The notes under the pieces: model-generated
What the model was told of the DNA's origin: nothing
What the model saw: only the letters and a program-made list of their open reading frames with translations
Database searches by the model: none
Made by a program: the position numbers and the translations under genes
NCBI GenBank assembly: GCA_027491295.1
Contig: JAIXWK010000003.1
Location: forward strand, 372,001 to 436,000
Source of the DNA: Microbacteriaceae bacterium
GTDB lineage: Bacteria > Actinomycetota > Actinomycetes > Actinomycetales > Microbacteriaceae
Reading direction: 5' to 3'
DNA length: 64,000 nt
Shown here: positions 18,654-27,646 of the stretch, one piece after another
How positions within the stretch are numbered: position 1 is the first letter of the stretch
Layout: each line of letters opens with the position of its first letter

Positions 18654-19540
18654 GCCCTGGGGTGGGCCTGCTCAAATGACTTCTTGAGGCGTTCGACCGA
18701 AACGTGTGTGTAGATCTGGGTGGTGCCCAAAGAAGCGTGACCAAGGATCTCTTGGACGGCTCTGAGGTCAGCCCCGTGGTCCAGCAAATGAGTTGCTGCA
18801 GAGTGCCTCAAGGTGTGAGGGCCGGCAGCTCCTGTGGGGGTGTCTTCGAGTTGTTTTGCAACCAGAGCATAGATCTGCCTGACTCCAATTCGCTTGCCGC
18901 GAGATGTGAGCAAAAGCGCATTTGGAGAATCCGGTAGGGCGTGCACATTTCTACCTGCACGCATCCAACGAGCTACTGCTTCGGCAGCCAAATCTCCATA
19001 GGGCAGCATGCGCTGTTTGTTTCCCTTACCGGTTACCCGCACCAGCTGCCTTGAGAAATCAAAGTCGTCGACATCGAGACCTGCAAGCTCGCTAACGCGC
19101 ATCCCGGTGGCGTAAAGCAGCTCGAAGGCACACCAGTCACTTAGCGCAGAGGGCTTATCAGTGGTGGCCATATTCCTAAGGCGCTCTAAGACCTTAGATA
19201 CCGAATCCTCGGTGGCAACCTTTGGCAGGTTACGTTCTAGTTTTGGGGACCTCAGCCTGAGGCCCGGATCAACATCGATCACCTCGCGCTCCAAAAGCCA
19301 AGCGGTGAAAGCTCTAACCGAGGATGACTTTCTAGCGATGGTGGACTTGGTGGCACCGGCATCGGTGAGCACCCAAAGCCATTGCCTAAGCGAGTTGAGG
19401 TCGAGATTTGATTTGCTGTCTTCCAAGAAGGTCAGAAACTCGGCAATGTCTTTACCGTAAGCCTTTTGAGTATGGGGAGAGTTTCCGCGCGCAACTAAAG
19501 CCTTTAGAAAGGCTTCTCGCTCTAAATCAAACCGCTGCAC
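18650..19540 (-). CDS. xerC: Tyrosine recombinase XerC-like
   Basis: ELLYATGMRVSELAGLDVDD, VTGKGNKQRMLPYG, PHTLRHSAATHLLDHGADLRAVQEILGHASLGTTQIYTHVS (R..HxxR..H/Y catalytic set). Confidence 0.93.
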   Translation of the reverse strand: MQRFDLEREAFLKALVARGNSPHTQKAYGKDIAEFLTFLEDSKSNLDLNSLRQWLWVLTDAGATKSTIARKSSSVRAFTAWLLEREVIDVDPGLRLRSPKLERNLPKVATEDSVSKVLERLRNMATTDKPSALSDWCAFELLYATGMRVSELAGLDVDDFDFSRQLVRVTGKGNKQRMLPYGDLAAEAVARWMRAGRNVHALPDSPNALLLTSRGKRIGVRQIYALVAKQLEDTPTGAAGPHTLRHSAATHLLDHGADLRAVQEILGHASLGTTQIYTHVSVERLKKSFEQAHPRA

Positions 19541-19549
19541 CTAGCCAGA

Positions 19550-20620
19550 TTAGGTGCTAACTCGGTCAATTTGCTGCAGGTCCAAGCCGTCTAACTGCAA
19601 ACGAAAAAGCTCGCGTCTAACCTCTTCGAGACCCAAGCCGGATTCACTGGCAATTGCAACTTGGTCCCTCGCCCCTTCTCGAAGTGCATCTTCGACACGT
19701 TTTTGATTGGAACTTGCCTCTACATTCCGATGTTTATCGAGGTACCAGGGTTTGGCCAAACCTTCTTTGATCATCGAGTTACAGCCCTGGGACGCCTTAT
19801 CTGACCAACCTCCGGGGATGGCAAACACCTCTCGGCCGCAGGCTCTGGCATGGTTGGCGGTGTTCCTCGAGCCAGAGCGATATCCAGCTTCCACCACAAA
19901 GGTTGCCTGCGACGAAGCTGCAATCAACCGATTGCGGTTTAGGAACCGGAACCTACTTGGGGCTGTGAAAGGAACGGTTTCGCTGACAAGTGCACCCCCG
20001 CCTCGAACCATGTCGTGAAACAGCGGCCAATTCTGCGTCGGGTATGCACGATCTATCCCGCCGGCCATAAACGCCGCGGTTGGCAACTTATAGTCCAAAG
20101 CTGCCCTGTGGGCGGCAAAGTCGATGCCGGTTGCACCACCGGAAATAACCCCAACTCCGAGTTGCTTCACCAGCGCTCTGGTTCTTGCGACTCCCCCGCT
20201 GGTTGGGTTACGGGTTCCCACAATGGAATTGGCTTCCTGCGCAAAAACTTCCATCGATCCAGCCACCCACAATAGGTATGGCCGATGAAGTTCTAAGTCC
20301 GCAAACTGAGCCCAGAGCATGGGGTGTTGTTCGGGAAAAACTGGCCGAGCATTCCAGCGGATTGCTCGCTCGATAAGTGTTGGGGCATGGACCTTTGGCA
20401 ACCTCAGTGCAAATCGTTCAAATAGCAGCGGAAGGCTCGCGGCATACTCAGGGGCATGCCGATGGATCTGCTCTGGCCAGATATTTCTGGCTTTGCCACT
20501 GCGGAATTGTTCGATGGCACCTGGTCCGTTGAAACCAAAGATTAGGTAGGCCAGCGCATCTCCAGGTTCAGAGAGAGCTGAGTAGGTGATTATGCGTTCT
20601 TGGTCGAGGGTTATCTGCAT
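19550..20620 (-). CDS. dprA: DNA processing protein DprA
   Basis: SIVGTRNPTSGG, GVISGGATGIDFAAHRAAL, MAGGIDRAYPTQN, RFRFLNRNRLIAASSQATFVVEAGYRSGSRNTANHA, AIPGG. Confidence 0.93.
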   Translation of the reverse strand: MQITLDQERIITYSALSEPGDALAYLIFGFNGPGAIEQFRSGKARNIWPEQIHRHAPEYAASLPLLFERFALRLPKVHAPTLIERAIRWNARPVFPEQHPMLWAQFADLELHRPYLLWVAGSMEVFAQEANSIVGTRNPTSGGVARTRALVKQLGVGVISGGATGIDFAAHRAALDYKLPTAAFMAGGIDRAYPTQNWPLFHDMVRGGGALVSETVPFTAPSRFRFLNRNRLIAASSQATFVVEAGYRSGSRNTANHARACGREVFAIPGGWSDKASQGCNSMIKEGLAKPWYLDKHRNVEASSNQKRVEDALREGARDQVAIASESGLGLEEVRRELFRLQLDGLDLQQIDRVST

Positions 20621-20686
20621 GCCAAAAGGCTTTCAAAGCCCGGGCAGCTGAGATTTAGAGTTGTTGAATCTGTTGAAAACTGAAGG

Positions 20687-21010
20687 CTATTCGCCTACTG
20701 CGAATTCCTTCGGAATCTCAAGCTCGCGGTTGCCAATCTCCTCAACGTTTACATCCTTGAAGGTCATGACTCTAACCTGCTTCACGAAGCGGTCGGTTCG
20801 GTAGATATCCCAAACCCAAACATCCTGCATGTTCAGCTCAAAATAGAAATCAGTGGCGGTGTCGACTCGCTTGAGCTCGACGTCATTGGCCAGGTAAAAA
20901 CGGCGTTCGGTTTCAACAACAAATCGAAACATCTTCACTACGTCGCGGTACTCGCGATAGAGCGCTAGTTCAGCGTCTCTGTCGTAGTCTTCGAATTCGT
21001 TCTCATCCAT
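20687..21010 (-). CDS. DUF2469 family protein
   Basis: 107 aa; MDENEFEDYDRDAELALYREYRDVVKMFRFVVETERRFYLANDVEL; adjacent to rnhB as in other actinobacteria. Confidence 0.88.
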   Translation of the reverse strand: MDENEFEDYDRDAELALYREYRDVVKMFRFVVETERRFYLANDVELKRVDTATDFYFELNMQDVWVWDIYRTDRFVKQVRVMTFKDVNVEEIGNRELEIPKEFAVGE

Positions 21011-21029
21011 AGTGCTGTAAGTCTATGCC

Positions 21030-21665
21030 TCAAAAAAGTGAATTTGCGTCGGCCAGAATTTTCCCTAGCCAGCTCAACCTGTGGTGTCTTGTCGGACCCA
21101 GAGACTGAATAGCTTTGATGTGTGTCTCTGATGCATAGCCCTTATTGCCAGCCCAGCCATAGTCCGGAAATTCTTCGTGCAGCTCACGCATGTGCCGATC
21201 TCTATCGACCTTTGCAATTAGTGCTGCTGCCGAGACGATTGCGCAGTCTCGGTCGGCCTTGACCTGCACGTGGTAGTCGACATCGAGTCCGGAGTCGTGC
21301 AGCCAGTTGTGGCTGCCATCTAGTAAAACGATGGTCTTTCCGCTGATCAACTGCGCTATCGCGCCGGTTGCTGCATCAGACAGCGACTTTGTAATGCCGT
21401 TTTGCTCGATATCCAAGACTGCGCTGTATCCAACCGCGTGCCTAACCCAGTCTCTGGACAGCTCCGCGATTGCATCGCGCTTGGATTCGGTTATGGCTTT
21501 ACTGTCTCTAAGTTTCGCTGGGATTTCCAAAGAGGTCGTTCTAGAAAATGCTGCCGCACCAACCGCTACTGGTCCTGCTAGTGCACCACGACCAACCTCG
21601 TCAACCCCAATTACGGTGTCGTAGCGCTCCAGTAGAAGTTTTTCAACGTCAAGGCTTGGGAACAT
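21030..21665 (-). CDS. rnhB: Ribonuclease HII
   Basis: VIGVDEVGRGALAGPVAVGAAAF...LRDSKAITESKRD...VKADRDCAIVSAAALIAKVDRDR. Confidence 0.96.
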   Translation of the reverse strand: MFPSLDVEKLLLERYDTVIGVDEVGRGALAGPVAVGAAAFSRTTSLEIPAKLRDSKAITESKRDAIAELSRDWVRHAVGYSAVLDIEQNGITKSLSDAATGAIAQLISGKTIVLLDGSHNWLHDSGLDVDYHVQVKADRDCAIVSAAALIAKVDRDRHMRELHEEFPDYGWAGNKGYASETHIKAIQSLGPTRHHRLSWLGKILADANSLF

Positions 21666-22398
21666 CTTTGAAGGTCTCTGAGAAGTTCTCCAGGAAGATC
21701 CAGTTAGTTACCGGCCAGGAAACCAAGATCGCTCTGCCGACCACATAGTCCTTGTTCACAAAACCACCCGACGGTAGGTCTTGGTGGTATCTGGAATCGG
21801 TGGAGTTCTGGCGGTTATCGCCCATTACCCAATAAGAGTCGGCAGGAACGGTCACCTTGAAGGCCATCTCGGATGGTAGTGATCCTGGAGCAAGATATGG
21901 CTCGCTTAGTGCCACTCCGTTGATCCAAACTCGGTCATCACCCTCGCGGCTCTCAACCACGTCTCCCGGCAAGCCGATAACGCGCTTCACAAGGTGTTCA
22001 TCAGAATCTGGGGCAGTGATTCCAAAGGTTCCAAGCACAAAGTCCGATACCTCTTGAAGGTATGGCTTTTCTTCGGTTGGGATAGCACCCAACCAGCCAC
22101 CTGGATCGCGGAATACCACCACGTCACCGTGCTCGAGTGGCATGACCTCAGGGGCCATGACATTCACGATGATGCGGTCGTTGATCTGCAGGGTCTCAAG
22201 CATTGAGCCGGAAGGAATGTAGAAGGAGCGAATCAGGAAGGCCTTGATTACCACCGAGAGCACAAGGGCGGTGCCGACGATAACTACAAAATCAAATAGC
22301 AACGCCACGAACCAGTTCTTCCTCGACCGCTTGGTGAAGCGGCGGATGGAAGCCATGATCGTGGCGCTGCGGGGTCTTAGTTCCCCGGAATCCTGCAT
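21649..22398 (-). CDS. lepB: Signal peptidase I
   Basis: FYIPSGSMLETLQINDRIIVN, VVVFRDPGGW, LVKRVIGLPGDVVE, YWVMGDNRQNSTDSRYH. Confidence 0.95.
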   Translation of the reverse strand: MQDSGELRPRSATIMASIRRFTKRSRKNWFVALLFDFVVIVGTALVLSVVIKAFLIRSFYIPSGSMLETLQINDRIIVNVMAPEVMPLEHGDVVVFRDPGGWLGAIPTEEKPYLQEVSDFVLGTFGITAPDSDEHLVKRVIGLPGDVVESREGDDRVWINGVALSEPYLAPGSLPSEMAFKVTVPADSYWVMGDNRQNSTDSRYHQDLPSGGFVNKDYVVGRAILVSWPVTNWIFLENFSETFKDVPKP

Positions 22399-22412
22399 GA
22401 GAAAAAGTTTAC

Positions 22413-22763
22413 TTAGACGTTCTCGCGCTTTTCGCGAATCTTTGCAGCCTTACCGCGAAGATCGCGGAGGTAGTAAAGCTTCGCACGGCGAACAGCACCG
22501 CGGGAGACCAGCTCGATCTTCTCGATAACTGGGCTGTGTACTGGGAAGGTACGCTCTACGCCTACCTGGAATGAAACCTTACGAACGGTGAAGGTCTCGC
22601 GAATTCCGTGACCGGAAATTCGAATCACAACGCCCTGGAAAACCTGGACACGGCTGCGGTTACCTTCAACAATGTTTACGTGAACCTTCACGTTGTCACC
22701 AGCGCGGAAGTCTGGGATGTCGGTCTTTAGGTTGGCTGCGTCTACGACGTCAAGAATGTGCAT
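22413..22763 (-). CDS. rplS: 50S ribosomal protein L19
   Basis: [71 protein letters not shown]. Confidence 0.97.
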   Translation of the reverse strand: MHILDVVDAANLKTDIPDFRAGDNVKVHVNIVEGNRSRVQVFQGVVIRISGHGIRETFTVRKVSFQVGVERTFPVHSPVIEKIELVSRGAVRRAKLYYLRDLRGKAAKIREKRENV

Positions 22764-22891
22764 TTCTTATCTTTCCTTTTGCGCGCAGGTCAAAACGGCT
22801 AGTAGTTACTTTGTTTGAGTCCTATGCTCCCCTGCGGCAGAGACGGCCGGACACAAGTGCCAAGTCTGCCACATCAATGCGGCAATGGCAA

Positions 22892-23575
22892 CTATTCGGC
22901 TAGTAGATCGGGTCTTACAGCTTTGGTGCGCTCAACCGACTGAGCCTTTCGCCACTTGGCTATCTCCGCATGGTGACCAGAAAGCAAGATATCCGGCACC
23001 TCAAGCTCGCGCCAGACCTGTGGCTTGGTGTAGCTCGGGTACTCCAAAAGACCATCGGAGTGCGATTCTTCAACAATCGACTCGGCATTTCCCATAAAGC
23101 CCGGAATCAAGCGGGTGATCGCCTCAATCATGGCTAGAGCTGCAACCTCGCCACCGTTGAGAACGTAGTCTCCAAGTGAAACCTCAAGAACATCTGCCCG
23201 AGTCTTGGCATGCTCAACAACTCGCTGGTCGATGCCCTCGTAGCGGCCACAGGCAAAAACAATGTGCTCTTTGCTCGATAGTTCTTTGGCAAGTGCCTGG
23301 TTGAAGGGCCTGCCAGCAGGGGTGGTAAAGATCACCGTTGGTCGATTATCCGCAATCAGATCATCGAAGGCTTCGCCCCAAGGCTCTGGCTTCATGACCA
23401 TGCCTGCGCCACCGCCATAAGGAGAGTCATCTACGGTCTTGTGGATATCGTGGGTCCAGTTGCGTAGGTCATGCGCTTGAAAACTGATTAGCCCCTGCTT
23501 TTGGGCTTTACCTAGTAGGGAGAGTTCTAGAACGTTGAAATAGTCAGGGAAGATTGAAACTGCATCAATTCGCAT
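22892..23575 (-). CDS. trmD: tRNA (guanine37-N1)-methyltransferase
   Basis: [70 protein letters not shown]...[13 protein letters not shown]. Confidence 0.97.
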   Translation of the reverse strand: MRIDAVSIFPDYFNVLELSLLGKAQKQGLISFQAHDLRNWTHDIHKTVDDSPYGGGAGMVMKPEPWGEAFDDLIADNRPTVIFTTPAGRPFNQALAKELSSKEHIVFACGRYEGIDQRVVEHAKTRADVLEVSLGDYVLNGGEVAALAMIEAITRLIPGFMGNAESIVEESHSDGLLEYPSYTKPQVWRELEVPDILLSGHHAEIAKWRKAQSVERTKAVRPDLLAE

Positions 23576-24134
23576 CAGCTTCCTCGATCTGTTCAAAAAG
23601 GCCACCCGGCGGGGTTATCTCAATTACACCAGCTTGAATGTCAACCTTTGGGACAAACACCTTCACAAACGGAAGCAATACTTCGGCTTCTTCGGTCTTG
23701 ATGACCAATAGGTCCTGGGCCGGCATGTGCTCAACGCGCAACAAGGTTCCAATCTCAGCACCGTCGCGCACAACCTTTAGGCCAGCAAGCTGGTGGTCAT
23801 ACCAGGCATCTGGTTCTTGCGGGGAAACATCTAGTGGCTGCTCAACCAGCAAAATCGCCTTGATAAGGCTTTCTGCCTGAGTGCGGTCGGAAACGTCTTT
23901 GAGAAACAAAACTGGAGAACTGTTGAACCATTTGAGTTCAGAGACGGTTACGGACTTACCGAACCATGGGGATTCTTCGGGAACTTGAAGTTCTAAAACC
24001 GCGCCAGGAACAAAACGTTCATTTGGGCTATCGGTGTAGAGCTCTAACTTGATTGCTCCTTTGAGTCCGTGGGCTTTTAGAAACCTGCCAACTCGGAGCT
24101 TGGTGCTACTAGAAATCTGTATCCACCACGTCAA
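23565..24134 (-). CDS. rimM: Ribosome maturation factor RimM (start uncertain)
   Basis: [32 protein letters not shown]-barrel-like C-terminus. In-frame TTG at 24134 is one start candidate; no ATG/GTG lies close to the conserved N-terminus. Confidence 0.88.
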   Translation of the reverse strand: MTWWIQISSSTKLRVGRFLKAHGLKGAIKLELYTDSPNERFVPGAVLELQVPEESPWFGKSVTVSELKWFNSSPVLFLKDVSDRTQAESLIKAILLVEQPLDVSPQEPDAWYDHQLAGLKVVRDGAEIGTLLRVEHMPAQDLLVIKTEEAEVLLPFVKVFVPKVDIQAGVIEITPPGGLFEQIEEADAN

Positions 24135-24345
24135 CTCGGACGCGCTTGCCATCCGCAAGGGCGTTTACGACGGTTCTTAGAGCTGTTGCTGTGCGGCCGC
24201 TCTTGCCGATCACACGACCTAGGTCGTCTGGGTGCACGCGCACCTCCAGCAAATCGCCCTTGCCACCATTGCGGGAGGCTACGGTTGCGTCATCTGGGTT
24301 ATCCACGATGGCGCGAACGATGTGCTGGAGGCTTGCTTGCAACAT
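24109..24345 (-). CDS. khpA: KH-domain RNA-binding protein KhpA
   Basis: 78 aa; EVRVHPDDLGRVIGKSGRTATALRTVVNAL (GxxG loop); between rpsP and rimM. Confidence 0.93.
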   Translation of the reverse strand: MLQASLQHIVRAIVDNPDDATVASRNGGKGDLLEVRVHPDDLGRVIGKSGRTATALRTVVNALADGKRVRVDVVDTDF

Positions 24346-24350
24346 TTGAA

Positions 24351-24917
24351 CTACTCTGCCTTTGGCTCTTCTGCTTCAGCTGTAGGTGCCTCTTCGGCAA
24401 CTACCTCTTCTGCTGGTGCCTCGGCAACAACTTCTTCAGCTACTGCTTCTGCTTCGGCTGGAGCCTCTACGGTCTCAACCTCTGCTACTGCCTCAACTGC
24501 TACTTCTTCCGAAGCAGGAGCCTCAACAGCTGCCTCAGCCACAGGTGCTTCCTCAACTACTGGAGCCTTCTTCTCGACCTTTGGAAGAACAACTGACTTC
24601 TTTGCAGTGTCAATTACGAATGCTTCCTTGACCTTCTGAGGCTTCACGGTGTTCTTCTTCTCGCCCTTAGCGTTAGCTAGGTCACCGGTTAGCTTTAGTA
24701 GCACAGCAGCCTGCTCGGTTGGCTGAGCGCCAACTGATAGCCAATACTGGGCACGCTCTGAGTTGACCTCGATGATCGATGGGTCATTGGTCGGAACGTA
24801 ACGACCGATTTCTTCAATTACACGACCGTCGCGGTGTGTGCGAGAGTCGGCTACCACGATGCGGTAGTGCGGGGTGCGCGTCTTGCCAATGCGCTTAAGG
24901 CGGATCTTTACAGCCAC
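24351..24917 (-). CDS. rpsP: 30S ribosomal protein S16 with long acidic C-terminal extension
   Basis: GTG start at 24917: [69 protein letters not shown], then an E/A/V-rich tail. Confidence 0.96.
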   Translation of the reverse strand: MAVKIRLKRIGKTRTPHYRIVVADSRTHRDGRVIEEIGRYVPTNDPSIIEVNSERAQYWLSVGAQPTEQAAVLLKLTGDLANAKGEKKNTVKPQKVKEAFVIDTAKKSVVLPKVEKKAPVVEEAPVAEAAVEAPASEEVAVEAVAEVETVEAPAEAEAVAEEVVAEAPAEEVVAEEAPTAEAEEPKAE

Positions 24918-25069
24918 AATGCTCCTGTTATAGGTGTCTTTGGCGAGATTCTGCCGTGAGCGTGGGGGCACACTCGTCAGGTCTCAAATGGTTTCGAATA
25001 AGTCTGGATAGAGGGTCGAGACTTTTCGAACTCGGTTAGTCTGCCAGAAAATCTGGCGATTAGCTAGCT

Positions 25070-26560
25070 CTAAAGCCCAAATGCACTTCCCGAGCCGGAA
25101 GATTTTTCAGATCCGAAGTCCAAACCAGCGTTTTCAGCAGCTCGCTTGGCAGGGTTTCCACTCTTGGATCCCTTTTTCTTCTGGTCAACCTTCTTTTTCC
25201 CACCCGAGAATCCGCCGCCGCCCATAAGGGCCGGGTTAGTTCCAGGAATATTTGGCATGCCGCCTTTGGCAACGGTCTTCATCATCTTGGCTGCCTGCTC
25301 AAAGCGAGTAATAAGTTGGTTCACCTCGGTGACCGATGTGCCAGAGCCTCTTGCGATGCGCATTCTGCGAGCGCCGTTTAATACCTTTGGCTGAGTGCGC
25401 TCAAGCGGAGTCATCGAATAGATGATCGCCTCGGTGCGAGTGATTTCTTTCTCGTCAAATTCCTCAAGCTGCTTCTTCATTTGACCGACACCTGGAAGCA
25501 TGCCCAAAAGGCCCTTCATGCTTCCCATCTTCTTGATCTGCTGCATCTGCTCTAAAAAGTCCTGCAGGGTGAACTGATCCTTGGCCATCTTCTCGGCCAT
25601 GCGCTTGGACTCTTCTTCATCGAAGCTCTGCTGCGCTTTTTCGATAAGGCTGACAATGTCACCCATGTCCAGAATTCGGCTTGCCATTCGGTCTGGATAG
25701 AACGGCTCGAAGGCATCTAGCCCTTCACCGGTGGAGCTAAACAGAATCGGAGCACCGGTAATGGTTGCAACCGACAAAGCTGCACCACCGCGTGAGTCAC
25801 CATCCAACTTGGTAAGCACGACACCGGATACACCAACGCCCTCGTGGAAGGCCTTGGCAACGTTTACCGCATCTTGACCGAGCATCGAGTCAACAACAAA
25901 CAAGATCTCATCAGGTTCAACCGCATTGCGGATGTCCCTGGCCTGCTGCATCATCTCTTCGTCTACACCTAAGCGACCAGCGGTGTCGACAATCACAACC
26001 GAGTACTGCGACTTCTTAGCAAAGGCAATCGCGTCCTTAGAAACCTTTACCGGGTTACCAACACCATTACCTGCCTCAGGGGCAAAGACTGGAACTCCAA
26101 CCTTCTCCCCCAGCACCTGCAGCTGGGTTACAGCGTTTGGACGCTGCAGGTCAGCTGCAACCAACAAAGGAGTGTGGTTTTGCTCTTTGAGCCACTTGGC
26201 TAATTTTCCAGCCAGGGTGGTCTTACCCGAACCCTGGAGACCTGCGAGCATGATTACCGTTGGTGGGTTTTTGGAGAAGGAAAGCTTTCGAGCTTCGCCA
26301 CCCAGGATGGCCTTTAGCTCGTCATTTACGATCTGAACAACCTGCTGAGCTGGGTTTAGGGCCTTTGATACCTCATCGCCTAAAGCGCGCTCGCGGATCT
26401 TGCCGGTGAAGTCCTTGACTACCTCTAGGGATACGTCAGCCTCAAGCAGGGCCCTGCGGATATCCCTCAGCGTGCCATCGATATCGGCAGCAGAGAGACG
26501 ACCCTTACCACGCAGGTTTTTGAAGGTGTCTGAGAGTCTGTCAGAGAGATTTCCGAACAA
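25070..26560 (-). CDS. ffh: Signal recognition particle protein Ffh
   Basis: MFGNLSDRLSDTFKNLRGKGRLSAADIDGTLRDIRRALLEADVSLEVVK, LAGLQGSGKTTLAGKLAKWL, VDTAGRLGVDEEMM, M-domain. Confidence 0.98.
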   Translation of the reverse strand: MFGNLSDRLSDTFKNLRGKGRLSAADIDGTLRDIRRALLEADVSLEVVKDFTGKIRERALGDEVSKALNPAQQVVQIVNDELKAILGGEARKLSFSKNPPTVIMLAGLQGSGKTTLAGKLAKWLKEQNHTPLLVAADLQRPNAVTQLQVLGEKVGVPVFAPEAGNGVGNPVKVSKDAIAFAKKSQYSVVIVDTAGRLGVDEEMMQQARDIRNAVEPDEILFVVDSMLGQDAVNVAKAFHEGVGVSGVVLTKLDGDSRGGAALSVATITGAPILFSSTGEGLDAFEPFYPDRMASRILDMGDIVSLIEKAQQSFDEEESKRMAEKMAKDQFTLQDFLEQMQQIKKMGSMKGLLGMLPGVGQMKKQLEEFDEKEITRTEAIIYSMTPLERTQPKVLNGARRMRIARGSGTSVTEVNQLITRFEQAAKMMKTVAKGGMPNIPGTNPALMGGGGFSGGKKKVDQKKKGSKSGNPAKRAAENAGLDFGSEKSSGSGSAFGL

Positions 26561-27646
26561 CTAGCGCTCCTGTTTGTAGGCAACTAAACCTTTAGCAAAT
26601 TCTTCTGGCGAGAAAAATGCAAAGTCATTTATACCCTCACCAACACCAACGAGCTTAACTGGTAGATCAAGCTGCTCCTGCAGTGAGTAGAGAATGCCGC
26701 CCTTTGCGGTGCCATCTAACTTGGTCATCACAATGCCGGTGACATCGGCAACCTCTGCGAAGGCTTTGGCCTGCGCCAGGGCGTTTTGCCCCATGGTTGA
26801 GTCGATAACCAGAAGCACCTCAGCGATGCTGGCCTGCTTCTCAACTGCTCTGCGAATTTTGCCGAGTTCGTCCATCAAGTCTTTTTTGTTCTGCAATCTG
26901 CCGGCGGTGTCGATGATTGCGATATCGGCATCGGTGGCAAGTGCAAGCTCAACGGTTTGGTAGGCAACCGAAGCTGGGTCCTGGCCCTCTTTCTCAGGTC
27001 TAACCAACTTGGCATCGGCACGGCTAGCCCAGGTGGCTAGCTGCTCAACTGCCGCGGCTCTGAAGGTGTCGGCAGCACCAAGCACGACATTCCAGTCGCC
27101 ATCTCTAAGCCAACGCGAGAGCTTGCCGATGGTGGTGGTTTTTCCAGCGCCATTTACGCCAACCACCAAAATCACATACGGCAACTTGCCATCTGAGAGA
27201 TTCAGCGCAGCATCTGAGCGAGTTAACTTTTTGGTGAGCAGATCCTTTAGCAAAAGCCTGAGCTCCGCATCTGATGATGCTCCGGCTCGATTTGCTTCAC
27301 GCTTTAGCTCATCGGAAATCTCAAGGGCTGCGTCAACACCAAAGTCGGCGCGAATCAAGATATCTTCCAGATCATCTAGCTCAATAGCAAAGGAGAACAA
27401 GGAGCGAACACCATCTCCCAGGCTGCGTTTTGGTAGCTCTACTTCCTGGACCGCAACGGCTGGCTTTTCGACAGGCTTAGGCTTTTCTACCTTTTGGACT
27501 TCAGGTTTCGGAGCTTCAACCTTGACTTCTTCAACTACCGGCTCAGGGGCTATCTCAACAACTGGCTCAGCAACCAAGACCTCTTCAATTACCTCAGGGG
27601 TTTCAATTGGCTTATCGCGACGGAGTCGCTTTAGAAATTTAAACAT
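26561..27646 (-). CDS. ftsY: Signal recognition particle receptor FtsY
   Basis: VVGVNGAGKTTTIGKLSRWL, GAADTFRAAAVEQL, IIDTAGRLQNKKDLMDEL, MTKLDGTAKGG; acidic N-terminal linker. Confidence 0.97.
   Translation of the reverse strand: MFKFLKRLRRDKPIETPEVIEEVLVAEPVVEIAPEPVVEEVKVEAPKPEVQKVEKPKPVEKPAVAVQEVELPKRSLGDGVRSLFSFAIELDDLEDILIRADFGVDAALEISDELKREANRAGASSDAELRLLLKDLLTKKLTRSDAALNLSDGKLPYVILVVGVNGAGKTTTIGKLSRWLRDGDWNVVLGAADTFRAAAVEQLATWASRADAKLVRPEKEGQDPASVAYQTVELALATDADIAIIDTAGRLQNKKDLMDELGKIRRAVEKQASIAEVLLVIDSTMGQNALAQAKAFAEVADVTGIVMTKLDGTAKGGILYSLQEQLDLPVKLVGVGEGINDFAFFSPEEFAKGLVAYKQER

Noticed and set aside
18650-19540. Tyrosine recombinase considered as a mobile-element integrase
   Set aside because: Neighbourhood (M23, dprA, rpsB) and sequence match housekeeping XerC; no att-like repeats or phage genes nearby.
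24146-24639. Several plus-strand ORFs opposite khpA/rpsP, Ser/Ala/Leu/Gln-rich
   Set aside because: They mirror the low-complexity E/A/V codons of the S16 tail; no start context or domain.
25046-25062. gccaga-aaa-tctggc inverted repeat between ffh and rpsP
   Set aside because: 6-bp stem without a following U-tract on either strand; too weak to call a terminator.
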